Translations under genes and position numbers: made by a program
In this document: positions 8,968 to 18,400 of the stretch, in pieces
Layout: each line of letters starts with the position of its first letter
How positions within the stretch are numbered: the first letter of the stretch is position 1
Assembly: GCA_024508935.1 (NCBI GenBank)
Contig: JANINW010000019.1
Span: forward strand, 154,823-218,822
Length of the DNA stretch: 64,000 nucleotides
Reading direction: 5' to 3'
Source: Flavipsychrobacter sp.
Lineage (GTDB): Bacteria; Bacteroidota; Bacteroidia; Chitinophagales; Chitinophagaceae
Notes under the pieces: model-generated
Told to the model about the DNA's origin: nothing
What the model saw: the letters and a program-made list of their open reading frames with translations, nothing else
Databases searched by the model: none

Positions 8968-10053
8968 TTATGCAAATGGCATCTTTACCACTTTGGCTTT
9001 GAGTGCCTTGTCGCGCACCATTACCATCACTTCTGTGCCTTCTGTTGCAAGGTCCTTACGAACATATGCCATACCTATCGCCTTGCCCAGGCTTGGTGCC
9101 TGTGTGCCGCTGGTTACATAGCCTATTTCTTCGCCTGCTGCATTCTGCAGTTTGTAATGATGGCGCGGAATGCCTTTGTCTACCATTTCAATGCCTACCA
9201 GCTTGCGGCTTACACCGTCTGCTTTTTGCTTTTCAATAATGTTGCGGGCCGTAAAGTCTTTTGTGAATTTTGTGATCCATCCCAGGCCGGCTTCAAGCGG
9301 AGAGGTGGTATCATCAATATCATTGCCATACAGGCAGAAGCCCATTTCCAAACGCAGGGTATCGCGTGCAGCCAGGCCTATCGGCTTCAGGCCGTTAGGG
9401 CCACCTACACGAAATATCTCGTCCCATATTTTTTCGGCATTGCCGTCTTTATCTTCAAAGTATATCTCTACACCGCCTGCGCCTGTATATCCTGTAGCGC
9501 TTACTATCACATTGTCAACACCTGCAAACTTTCCTTTTGTAAAGGTGTAGTATTTCAGGTTGGTAATGTCCATATCTGTCAGTTGCTGCATGTACTGTAC
9601 TGCCTTAGGGCCTTGCACCGCCAGCAAACCTGTTTTGTCAGATATATTGTGCATCTCTACGTTCTCTGTATTATGCTTGCTGATCCAGTTCCAGTCTTTT
9701 TCTATGTTCGATGCATTCACTACCAGCATGTACACATTGTTCTCTTCAATGCAGTATACCAGCAGGTCGTCTACTATACCGCCGTTATCGTTTGGCAGGC
9801 AGGAGTATTGTGCCTTGCCGGCCGTCAATTTGCTGGCATCGTTGCTGGTCACGCGCTGTATCAGGTCAAGGGCTTTAGGGCCTTTCAGCATGAATTCTCC
9901 CATATGGCTTACATCAAAAACGCCGGCGTTGGTGCGTACGGTCTGGTGTTCTTCGTTAATACCGCTGTAGGATATAGGCATGTTGTATCCTGCAAATTCT
10001 GCCATTTTAGCGCCCAGGCTTATGTGCTTTTGTGTAAACGGAGTATTCTTCAT
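8968..10053 (-). CDS. gcvT: Aminomethyltransferase, glycine cleavage system T protein
   Basis: The 361-aa length matches GcvT. The N-terminal part contains [16 protein letters not shown] and [12 protein letters not shown]. The central folate-binding region has [12 protein letters not shown], then [22 protein letters not shown], all family hallmarks. It transfers the methylene group of the lipoyl-bound aminomethyl intermediate of H protein to tetrahydrofolate, releasing ammonia. The other gcv genes are not adjacent, which is common in Bacteroidota. Its promoter (TATCTTTG, minus strand) is at 10078-10085. Confidence 0.96.
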   Translation of the reverse strand: MKNTPFTQKHISLGAKMAEFAGYNMPISYSGINEEHQTVRTNAGVFDVSHMGEFMLKGPKALDLIQRVTSNDASKLTAGKAQYSCLPNDNGGIVDDLLVYCIEENNVYMLVVNASNIEKDWNWISKHNTENVEMHNISDKTGLLAVQGPKAVQYMQQLTDMDITNLKYYTFTKGKFAGVDNVIVSATGYTGAGGVEIYFEDKDGNAEKIWDEIFRVGGPNGLKPIGLAARDTLRLEMGFCLYGNDIDDTTSPLEAGLGWITKFTKDFTARNIIEKQKADGVSRKLVGIEMVDKGIPRHHYKLQNAAGEEIGYVTSGTQAPSLGKAIGMAYVRKDLATEGTEVMVMVRDKALKAKVVKMPFA

Positions 10054-10077
10054 TTTATATTATTAAATAATTGCGGG

Positions 10078-10085
10078 CAAAGATA
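10078..10085 (-). promoter_or_regulatory. TAnnTTTG -7 element of gcvT
   Basis: Reading the minus strand gives TATCTTTG 24 bases before the gcvT ATG. The -33 element is not clear. Confidence 0.45.
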
Positions 10086-10230
10086 GCAGAGATTCAGTAA
10101 TTAGTGAGGGTCAATAAAATGCAGAAAAAGCTATGTGACACAACAATTTCTTTTTTAATGTGTTTTTAATCTCAACTATTTCTGTTGATATTAAGTTTAA
10201 GTCCGTTAACAACATCGTAAATTGCAGATA

Positions 10231-10929
10231 ATGAAACAGCACATACTGATTGTAGAAGATGAAAAGAAGATAGCAGACACATTACAGGCCGGTCTTATTG
10301 AGAATAATTTTAAAGTTTCTGTAGCATACAATGGGGCCGATGGTAAAAGCCTGTTCATGTCTTACCCTTACGACCTGGTGATACTGGACATCAACCTGCC
10401 GCATATTAACGGGTACGACCTCTGTAAAATCATCCGCGAGGTAGACACGCATACGCCCATCATGCTGCTTACCGCATTAAATTTTACCGATAACAAGATA
10501 GAAGGGTATGAACTGGGTGCGGATGATTACATGGTAAAACCATTTGAATTCAGGGAACTGCTGGCCCGGTGCAAAGCATTGCTGCGGCGCTCTGACATAA
10601 AACCTGAAACGAATACCGACAATAAATTGCTGAAAGTGGCCGACCTGGAGCTGAACCTGGATAGCAAAGAAGTAAAACGGAACGGGACAAAAATACCCCT
10701 TACTGCCAAAGAGTTTCAGTTGCTCGAGTACTTCCTGAAAAACAGGGGTAAAGTAGTGTCGCGTGCAGATATTGCCAAAGATGTATGGGAAATAGATTTC
10801 GATACGCAGACGAATATCATAGATGTTTATGTAAATTTCCTGCGGAAAAAGATCGATAAAGACTTTATTCCCAAGCTTATACATACGCAGGTAGGTATGG
10901 GCTATATCCTGAAGGCTGATAACGACTAA
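10231..10929 (+). CDS. OmpR/PhoB-family response regulator
   Basis: A 232-aa regulator. The receiver domain (1-120) has the acidic pocket VEDE, phospho-acceptor Asp53 (VILDINLP), Thr in LLTALN and Lys in MVKPFEF. The DNA-binding winged helix (about 130-230) contains LTAKEFQLLEYFLKNRGKVVSR and a C-terminal VGMGYIL. The ATG at 10231 is used rather than an in-frame TTG nine bases earlier. Two bases separate its stop from the histidine kinase gene, so the pair is an operon. In this configuration it resembles CusR/CopR-type systems, but the signal is unknown. Confidence 0.93.
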   Translation: MKQHILIVEDEKKIADTLQAGLIENNFKVSVAYNGADGKSLFMSYPYDLVILDINLPHINGYDLCKIIREVDTHTPIMLLTALNFTDNKIEGYELGADDYMVKPFEFRELLARCKALLRRSDIKPETNTDNKLLKVADLELNLDSKEVKRNGTKIPLTAKEFQLLEYFLKNRGKVVSRADIAKDVWEIDFDTQTNIIDVYVNFLRKKIDKDFIPKLIHTQVGMGYILKADND

Positions 10930-10931
10930 TA

Positions 10932-12320
10932 ATGCAGATAAAGTACCGCATAACGCTGGTTTATACATTTATTGTAACTGTTATACTGGCGCTGTTATGC
11001 ATTGGTATCTACGTATCCTCTGTACAAAACCGGGAAATACTCTTCCGTAAGCGTATGGTGAAAAAAGCTCAGAACACCGTAGAATTGCTACGGACGAAAG
11101 GCTTTGATACTTCTATGGTGCGGAAGGTGAACGAAGCTTCCTCAAGCTTGCTGTATGATAAAAGTGTAACGGTATACGACGACAAAGGACAGCTTATATT
11201 TAACTTCACGGATAAGTATATCCGGCCTATATATCTTACACCCGAAATTTCAGCCCGTGTAAAAGAGAACGGCATTCATTATTTCAAATACGGGTACCGC
11301 GATGCGGTGTGCGTAGAGTATGGGCGCACCCATGTAAAATACCTGGTTTTGGTGGCAGCTTATGATAATGACCGGCAGGAATGGGTAGATTTCCTAAAGC
11401 TTATCCTGTTAGCCAGTTTTTTATTTGGTGTAACAGCCGTAATCATTTCCGGTTATATATTCTCTTTGCGCCTGGTAAAATCTTTTACAACACTTACCAA
11501 TAAGCTCAACAGCATTTCCACTACCGATTTTTCTGAGCGGCTGGATGCCGGTGATGGTAAAGATGAACTGCAAAAACTAACAGTAACCATAAACGATCTT
11601 TTAGACAGGCTGCAGATATCATTCGACACGCAGCGCAGGTTTATAGACAATGCATCGCACGAGCTGTCTACACCGCTCACAGCTATATACAGCCAGCTGG
11701 ATATAGCCTCGCAAAAAGACAGGAGTACAGAAGAATACAGGAAAGTGCTGGGCTCGGTAAAAGATGATGTAAAGGGACTGAGCCTGCTGGTGCGCAACCT
11801 GCTGGAGATAGCTAAGGCCAGCGGTTCGGAAAAAGGTATAGAACTATCTTTTGTAAGGATAGATGAATTGCTGATGCGCATTACAGCAGATATACACCGT
11901 ATCAGCCCGCTGTACGAGGTAGATATAGTGCTGGACGTAGGCATGGAAGATGCGGCAGATATGGGTACATTCGGCAATGAGCATTTGCTGTACAGCGCTT
12001 TGAGGAATATTGTACACAATGCCTGTAAATACTCTTCCAATAAAAAAGCCGAAGTGAGCCTGGCTGTAGAAGGCAATTATATATTGATATTTATTGAAGA
12101 CAATGGCCCGGGTATACCGCCTGAAGACCTAAAGAATATCTTCCAGCCGTTCTACCGCAGCAGGAAATATCATAATGTAATAGCAGGCACCGGCCTTGGC
12201 CTGTCGCTGGCATACCATATCATACGCCTGCATAAGGGCGATATTATTGTGCAGTCTGAAGTAGGCATAGGCAGCAGTTTCAAAGTCGTATTACCTATAT
12301 CGCCCGATATGAGCAGATAA
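10932..12320 (+). CDS. Sensor histidine kinase (HAMP-HisKA-HATPase)
   Basis: A 462-aa membrane kinase. Transmembrane helices at about 4-27 and 155-180 enclose a periplasmic sensor region of about 125 residues. A HAMP linker follows, then the HisKA box with phospho-acceptor His243 (NASHELSTPL). The ATPase has the N-box near 359 (NIVHNACKYS), G1 box DNGPGIP and G2 box GTGLGLSLAY, all intact. It should autophosphorylate and pass phosphate to the regulator encoded immediately upstream. Confidence 0.94.
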   Translation: MQIKYRITLVYTFIVTVILALLCIGIYVSSVQNREILFRKRMVKKAQNTVELLRTKGFDTSMVRKVNEASSSLLYDKSVTVYDDKGQLIFNFTDKYIRPIYLTPEISARVKENGIHYFKYGYRDAVCVEYGRTHVKYLVLVAAYDNDRQEWVDFLKLILLASFLFGVTAVIISGYIFSLRLVKSFTTLTNKLNSISTTDFSERLDAGDGKDELQKLTVTINDLLDRLQISFDTQRRFIDNASHELSTPLTAIYSQLDIASQKDRSTEEYRKVLGSVKDDVKGLSLLVRNLLEIAKASGSEKGIELSFVRIDELLMRITADIHRISPLYEVDIVLDVGMEDAADMGTFGNEHLLYSALRNIVHNACKYSSNKKAEVSLAVEGNYILIFIEDNGPGIPPEDLKNIFQPFYRSRKYHNVIAGTGLGLSLAYHIIRLHKGDIIVQSEVGIGSSFKVVLPISPDMSR

Positions 12321-12360
12321 TTTCAGCTTTATTGCTATTATTTACGATAATGGCATTTTC

Positions 12361-12393
12361 TTTGCTGATAATTAAGACAATACAATATTTTTG
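12361..12393 (+). promoter_or_regulatory. Bacteroidota-type promoter (TTTG / TATTTTTG)
   Basis: TTTG at 12361-12364 and TATTTTTG at 12386-12393 are 21 bases apart, close to the -33/-7 arrangement TTTG-N19-TAnnTTTG known for Bacteroidota. It lies 24 bases before the lipoprotein ATG at 12418. Confidence 0.6.
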
Positions 12394-12417
12394 CACTACA
12401 TAAAAACCATTAAACGA

Positions 12418-12876
12418 ATGAAAAAGCAAACATTGTTATTAATGGCAGGTGGCCTGATGGCTCTTGCTTCTTGCAACAACAACGCAGGTGAAGCTACCGG
12501 CGCATCTCAGGCACAGATAGATTCTATGGTCAACGCCCGTGTAGAAGAGATACGTACGCAAATGATGGCCTCTAACGATTCGCTCATTAATGCAATGGCG
12601 GCTATGAAAGCTGATTCCATCATTGCGGCTATGAAAAATACCGGCGGTACTATTACAAAAACAACAAAGACAGTAATTAAGCCATCGGCACCGACCAATG
12701 TTACTCCGGCTCAGAAAGCTCCGGCTAATACAAACCCTATCAAGTCGCACTCTGATCAGAATTCAAGCGGTGGTTTGAAAAATATTAAAGACCATTCTGA
12801 CCAGTCACAACAACAATCGGGTCAATCTGGTTTGAAAGGCATCAAGTCTCACGCAGATAAAAAGCCTGGACAATAA
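12418..12876 (+). CDS. Small lipoprotein with C-terminal KxIKxHxD repeats
   Basis: A 152-aa lipoprotein (signal MKKQTLLLMAGGLMALASC). Residues about 25-80 form an Ala/Met/Asp/Ser-rich helical segment that may be a coiled coil (QIDSMVNARVEEIRTQMMAS). The C-terminal third is low-complexity and carries three copies of a short motif: NPIKSHSDQ, LKNIKDHSDQ and LKGIKSHADK, separated by Gln/Ser/Gly linkers. The His/Asp pairs might bind metal or the cell wall, but this is a guess. The ATG at 12418 is chosen over an upstream in-frame TTG because it opens the lipoprotein signal. Confidence 0.7.
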   Translation: MKKQTLLLMAGGLMALASCNNNAGEATGASQAQIDSMVNARVEEIRTQMMASNDSLINAMAAMKADSIIAAMKNTGGTITKTTKTVIKPSAPTNVTPAQKAPANTNPIKSHSDQNSSGGLKNIKDHSDQSQQQSGQSGLKGIKSHADKKPGQ

Positions 12877-12890
12877 ATATTAAGGTTATA

Positions 12891-12924
12891 AATAAAGAGC
12901 CCTTGTTATGGGCTCTTTATTTAT
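12891..12924 (+). terminator. Terminator of the HSDQ-repeat lipoprotein gene
   Basis: AATAAAGAGCCC-ttgttat-GGGCTCTTTATT forms a perfect 12-bp stem with a T-rich 3' arm. Confidence 0.8.
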
Positions 12925-12950
12925 GCTGCATATCAAAACGACTAATCTAT

Positions 12951-12990
12951 AAAAGAAAAGCACCCTCTCTGAGGGTGCTTTTCTTTTATT
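12951..12990 (-). terminator. Terminator of the EGF-like lipoprotein gene
   Basis: A 17-bp perfect stem (AAAAGAAAAGCACCCTC with its complement, 3-base loop) lies 15 bases past the minus-strand stop. The stem ends in a T-rich tract on that strand and could also serve the plus strand. Confidence 0.8.
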
Positions 12991-13004
12991 AGGTATCTAA
13001 CAAA

Positions 13005-13517
13005 TTATTGTTTGATCATGTTAGAGAAAGTAAAGGTAAGTGTACCTGTGTTGTCTGAACCAGTCAGTGTCAAGCTTGCTTTTGTAGCATCAACTGTACC
13101 AGAACCAGTGTAAGCAACACCTTGAACAGTAGCAGAATTAACTGTAAAAGTTGTAGCAGACTGCAGTGTAACAGTCAATGAAGCTACGTTTGCATTGTTG
13201 CCATCTGCAAGGTCCATTCCCATAACTTTTGCATCAGTACCAACTGCATAAAACTTAATCCTCCAGTTAGTATAAGTATCTCCTTCGTTGTCTACGCCAT
13301 TACCTTTATAGGTGTTGTAGTAAGAAGCCCTAACTTCTGATTCGCATTTGGTACCTGTGTATGCGAATGTACAAGAGCAATTGCCATCGTTACATACGCC
13401 ACCGTTTTGGCATACTACATCTTTACAGGCATCTTTATTACATGCTGTGTAAGTTACAGCGCTCAGAGCGCCCATCGTCAAAAGTGCTGAAAATGCAATG
13501 TTGCGGATTGATTTCAT
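13005..13517 (-). CDS. EGF-like-domain lipoprotein
   Basis: A 170-aa protein with signal MKSIRNIAFSALLTMGALS and a likely lipid-attachment Cys in TYTAC. Immediately after is a compact six-Cys EGF-like module (CKDVVCQNGGVCNDGNCSCTFAYTGTKC in outline, about residues 31-58). The remaining 110 residues are beta-rich with repeated Thr/Val strands and no domain I can name. EGF-like modules directly behind a lipobox are seen in other Bacteroidota surface lipoproteins; the role is unknown. It is a monocistronic minus-strand gene with its own terminator. Confidence 0.78.
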   Translation of the reverse strand: MKSIRNIAFSALLTMGALSAVTYTACNKDACKDVVCQNGGVCNDGNCSCTFAYTGTKCESEVRASYYNTYKGNGVDNEGDTYTNWRIKFYAVGTDAKVMGMDLADGNNANVASLTVTLQSATTFTVNSATVQGVAYTGSGTVDATKASLTLTGSDNTGTLTFTFSNMIKQ

Positions 13518-13691
13518 AGATAGCTAAATTTTGTTTGCAATGAAAGTTTCAAATGTCATGCCAAAAGTACCTTAGAAAGCAGCTTAATACAAATTTTTTG
13601 TAAAAAATATGTATTAAGCAGTTCGTAAACAGTGCATTGTAGCGGCTTACGGCACGATAAACGGAATAAAAATGTTTAAAACAAGTTCTGC

Positions 13692-13699
13692 TAACTTTG
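13692..13699 (+). promoter_or_regulatory. TAnnTTTG -7 element of the TPR gene
   Basis: TAACTTTG lies 6 bases before the ATG at 13706. This implies a leaderless or nearly leaderless transcript. Confidence 0.45.
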
Positions 13700-13705
13700 T
13701 ATGCC

Positions 13706-15196
13706 ATGAGATACCGGTTGCTGTTGATTTGCAGCTTTTTCATTTTTATTGCTTTTTTACCTGCTGCCGTAGCCCAGTATACTTATGATTACAATGCCCG
13801 CTGTGCGGCAGCATACCACCATTATATGTCCCTTCAGCCCGAAGAGGGGAATGCGCTTATCCGTAAAGAAATAGCAGAGCACCCATACAACCTGATGGCC
13901 ACTTACCTGGCCGATTATGAAGATTGCCTGCTGCTGCTGTTCAACGGAGATAAGACGGATTTCAGCCAGCGCATAGGGCATATGGATGCACGACTGGAAC
14001 TGCTGGAGCGGGGAGATGAAAACTCGCCCTGGTACAGGCTTACGAGGGCCGGCATATACCTGCACTGGGCATTTGTATATGTAAGGATGGGCGAAAATCT
14101 CAAGGCTGGTATTCATTTCCGCAAATCGTTTTTGCTGCTGAAAGAGAACCGGAAAAGATTCCCTTCGTTTGCCTATAATGAAGTGTTTTGGGGTTTGGAG
14201 CAGGCTGCTGTAGGCACAGTGCCTGATGAGTATAAATGGGTGGCTTCTGTATTGGGATTGAAGGGGAGTGTAAAAGGGGGTAATGCTGCATTGGATGCCT
14301 TCCTGAAAACTCATTCGAATGAAGACATTTTTTATCGCGAAGCTGTAATATTTTCCTGCTACCTGAAATTTTACCTGCTGTACCGGCAGGAAGAAGTGTG
14401 GAATTTTTTACGCAGTAATAGTTATACTGCGGATAACCTGTTGAATTTATTTGTAAAGGCCAATATTGCCCTCAACTACCGGCAAGCTGATGCTGCGCTG
14501 CAAACATTAAAGCTGATAGAAGCGATGCCCGACAGCAGGCGCTATCCTATTTTTTATTTCGAGCATGCTTCGGCTCTATACCTGAAACTGGATGATGACT
14601 GTATAGGCTACTACCAAAAATTTATTGCTGCTTACAAGGGACGTATTTTCGTTAAAGACAGCTGGCTAAGGATGGCCTATGCTTATTACCTGAAGGGAGA
14701 TATGCAGCATGCTGCATATTGCATGAACCAGGTGCCGAAACAAGGTACCACCACTGTTGATGCAGATAAGCAGGCGCAACGCACAGCCCAAACAGGTGAG
14801 TGGCCCAATAAAGCCTTGCTGCAGGTAAGGCTGCTGATAGACGGGGGCTATTATTCGCAGGCGCTTTCACGCATCAGTACGGTAAAGGCAAACCAGTTGA
14901 AAGAAACAGCGGAACAGGTTGAATATTACTTCAGGCTGGGCCGTATATATGATGAAACGGGTAATAGCCAACTGGCTATCCGCAACTACCAACTTACCAC
15001 CGATATGGGCCGTGACCGCCGCGAATATTTTGCAGCGCGTGCTTTGCTGCAGACCGCGTTTATTTACGAGCGCGAGGGGAATAAGACCAAGGCGCTGCAG
15101 AAATATAATGAATGCCTGGGTATAGGCGACCATGATTATAAAAACTCGATAGACCAGCAGGCAAAAGCAGGAGTAAACCGCCTTACAGTGCGATAA
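13706..15196 (+). CDS. Secreted TPR-rich protein of unknown function
   Basis: A 496-aa protein with a classical signal peptide (MRYRLLLICSFFIFIAFLPAAVAQ). The rest is almost entirely helical with TPR-like pairs, clearest near the C-terminus: EYYFRLGRIYDETGNSQLAIRNY and FIYEREGNKTKALQKYNECL. It likely acts as a periplasmic scaffold. The ATG at 13706 is preferred to an upstream TTG, since it opens the signal peptide and follows a -7 element. It directly precedes the four T9SS genes on the same strand, but a 257-base gap and a new promoter make cotranscription uncertain. Whether it helps secrete those proteins is unknown. Confidence 0.75.
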   Translation: MRYRLLLICSFFIFIAFLPAAVAQYTYDYNARCAAAYHHYMSLQPEEGNALIRKEIAEHPYNLMATYLADYEDCLLLLFNGDKTDFSQRIGHMDARLELLERGDENSPWYRLTRAGIYLHWAFVYVRMGENLKAGIHFRKSFLLLKENRKRFPSFAYNEVFWGLEQAAVGTVPDEYKWVASVLGLKGSVKGGNAALDAFLKTHSNEDIFYREAVIFSCYLKFYLLYRQEEVWNFLRSNSYTADNLLNLFVKANIALNYRQADAALQTLKLIEAMPDSRRYPIFYFEHASALYLKLDDDCIGYYQKFIAAYKGRIFVKDSWLRMAYAYYLKGDMQHAAYCMNQVPKQGTTTVDADKQAQRTAQTGEWPNKALLQVRLLIDGGYYSQALSRISTVKANQLKETAEQVEYYFRLGRIYDETGNSQLAIRNYQLTTDMGRDRREYFAARALLQTAFIYEREGNKTKALQKYNECLGIGDHDYKNSIDQQAKAGVNRLTVR

Positions 15197-15411
15197 TTTA
15201 TATTTTTTGCTTTTTATGGTTCTTTAATGCCTGGGTACCCTGTTGTTTATCAGTTGTTTATGTTTCAGGTAGCAATGTTTTATGTTTAATTAACTGATAG
15301 TTAATTAAAAAGATAATTTTCTTTTCTTTTTTCTGAAGGCTAACAGGATGTTTTCATCCATGTATATTCCTGCTTCATCTGCATAGACTTTTCAAGGGTA
15401 CAAATCGGGGG

Positions 15412-15419
15412 TAATTTTA
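15412..15419 (+). promoter_or_regulatory. TAnnTTTA element before T9SS gene 1
   Basis: TAATTTTA lies 34 bases before the ATG. Similar elements precede the other three genes of the array. It departs from the usual TTTG ending and no -33 TTG is evident. Confidence 0.3.
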
Positions 15420-15453
15420 AGTATGAATCAATTTTACGCTTAAACCTGTACAT

Positions 15454-18400
15454 ATGAAATGTTTTAACGTTCTACAAAAACCGGTATTGTTGCTATTGAT
15501 GCTGCTTGGGTGTATCAGTGCCCGTGCACAATATGCTACCCCGATAGCCTATCCTTTTACGGCATCATCCAAGCCATTCAGCTACCTGGTTGGTGGTTCT
15601 CCTGTAGGCAGCACTACACTGGGCACAGGGATATTGACAGATGATGGTGTGGTGACCGGTATACCGATAGGGTTTACTTTCCGCTATTGCAATGTAAACT
15701 ATACGCAATTGAGCGCCGCAGCCAACTGTTATTTATCGCTGTCCAACAGCAGTACAGCGCAGTGGACCAACAGCCAGGCAAATATGTCCGGCATTACGCC
15801 CATGCTCATGCCATTTTGGGATGATATGTATGGTAATTCATCAGGCGCGGCAGTAACTTATCTTACCAGTGGTGCTGCAGGCAGCCGTGTATTTACCATT
15901 GAATGGAAAAACTGGAGGCCATTGTCGTCTACCGGCAATCCTGAAATGACCATACAAGTAAAGCTGTATGAAGGCGCGAATGCCATAGAGTTTTTATACA
16001 AACAGGAATCGGGCACCTATAGCAGCTACACGGCCACAATAGGCATGGGTGGCACTACCAACGCTGATTATGCGGTGCTGAATAATTCGGGCGCTGCGCC
16101 TACGCCTTCGGCAACAACTTTTACGAACGGCATCAGTTCAAGACCCGCTACCGGGCAGAGCTACCTGTGGGGCTTGCTGAAAAAAGGCTTTAATAATGCC
16201 TCTGCTGCATCGGTGGCCAGTCCTACCGGTACTTTTTGTGCAGGCGTTACATTGCCTGTGTCTGTAGTGATAAAGAACAATGGTTTTAACCAGATCAACA
16301 ACCTGAAAATATACTGGTCGCTGGATGGCGGTACACCTACGCTTATCAACTGGAACACCCTGATAGATACATTGGGCAGTGTGCCCGGCAATGCAGCTAC
16401 AGTGAACCTGGGCAATATCTTCTTCGGAACCACTCCGCACAATTTCAAAGTATATACATCTGTACCCAATGGTATAGCAGATACGGTGAATGTAGATGAT
16501 ACATTAAACTTCGACCTCGGCGCGGCCCTGAACGGTGTGTACTATGTAGGTGGGCCTTCACCTGATTTTGCAACGGTGCAAGATGCCGCCGATGCCGTAG
16601 TAAAATGGGGTGTTTGCGGACCGGTGACCTTCAAAATAAGAAGCGGTACCTATATAGGACGTATAAACCTGGGTACTATATCCGGCGGCAGTGCAGTGAA
16701 CAGGGTGAGCTTTATTGCCGATGATGGTGTACCTGCATCATCCATAAACATCAATTATGCATCAACCGGTACAGGCGATAATTCAGTTATCAATTTCTCC
16801 GGTGCATCCTATGTGACCCTGAAGAACCTGACGATAAACAATACAACCAATGGTTCCGGTGGTACCGGGTCAGTGGTGTTCTTTGCAGCATCCAGCCCGG
16901 GTGATAGTATAATAGGCTGTACGATGAATACACTGGGTACGGTACAGAGCAGCAGCTATGCCTGTATCGCCAGTACTTCTACCGGTTACAACCTCAACGG
17001 GCTCACGATTATGAATAATACGCTGAACGGGTCTGCAGGCATCTATTACCTGTGGGGCACCAGCAGCAGTCCTATATCAGATTTCGTATGCAGCAATAAT
17101 ACAATCAATGCGTATTATATGGGTATTTACTACCTATACTATTTTAACGGCCCAATCATTACCAACAATAGTATAAATGGTACCAGTTCTTTCGCCAATT
17201 ATGGTATATACGAAGTGTACGGAAATGTTACCACTACAAAGCCGATGCTGATAGCGAACAACAGGATAAGGGGTTTTGTAACCTATGGACTGCTGGTAGA
17301 ATATCCTAAGGGAACATCTGCTACGAACAGGGCCAAGATCATGAACAATGTTATATTAAATACGGCACCCAATTCTTATGGGCTCATGGTGTACTACCCA
17401 GCCAATACAGATATGCTGAACAATACGGTTGTCATCAGCGGTGGTACATCTACCTCTACTTCTTATGCTGCCGGCTATTTCACACAAATAGGTGATAATA
17501 ACAGGATCATGAATAACCTGTTTGTAAACTATACTGGTTCCCCTGCCTACAGTCCTAACTTCAATACATCTTTTACCAATAACGAGGTGGATTATAATAC
17601 TTACTATACCACCGGCAGTGTATTTGCCTATGATATATGGAATGGTGTGAACCTGGCGGCTAATATGTCTGCGTGGCGTGCCTCTTCGTATTCTGCGCCT
17701 AATAAAGCAGACAGGAACTCTATATTCTACGACCCGGGTGTAAATCCAGTAACCGGTGTGCCTGATGCTTCAAACCCCGGTGCATGGGCCATTAACGGCC
17801 GCGGTAAACAGGTATTGGGCAACAATACAGATTTCACCGGAGCCGCGCGTCCTGATGTACTTGCAAATGGCGTGCCCGATGTAGGCGCATACGAACTGGA
17901 ACCTACTTCTGTACCGCCTTCAGCTATACCTAACGGCCCTGCCGTGGTGGGCGGTAAACAATACTTCCTGTTTGGCGGTGATACAGTAGCTTCTGTTACC
18001 TGGAATCCTGCTTTGGGTATTACAGATTCGCTGGATGTGAAAGTATACAGCGGCCGCAAAGCTCCGGGCTTCAACCTGGTGAGCCCAACCAAATTTATGT
18101 ACTTCTATACCGACATTAAACCAAGAAGCGCAGTGACAACATTTGATTTTAATACTGAAGTATATTATAAAGACCCGTGGCTGGGCACTATGCCAACAGA
18201 AGCTAATGTAAAGATGGCAGAAAAAGTAGGCCCTGTATGGGTAGCCTACAATGGTGTTGCAAGTGCTACTAATACAACACGCAATTTTATATCGGCACCG
18301 GGCCTTGCCAGCTTTGGCTATTTTACCGGTATTGACGATGGTACCATATTCTCGGCAATAGTAAAAGCTACAAGCTCTACCGTTATATGTAACGGCAGCC

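Noticed and set aside
9157-10086. 309-codon plus-strand frame opposite gcvT
   Set aside because: Antisense to a clear, full-length GcvT; the translation is Cys/Tyr/His-rich without family pattern, a shadow frame.
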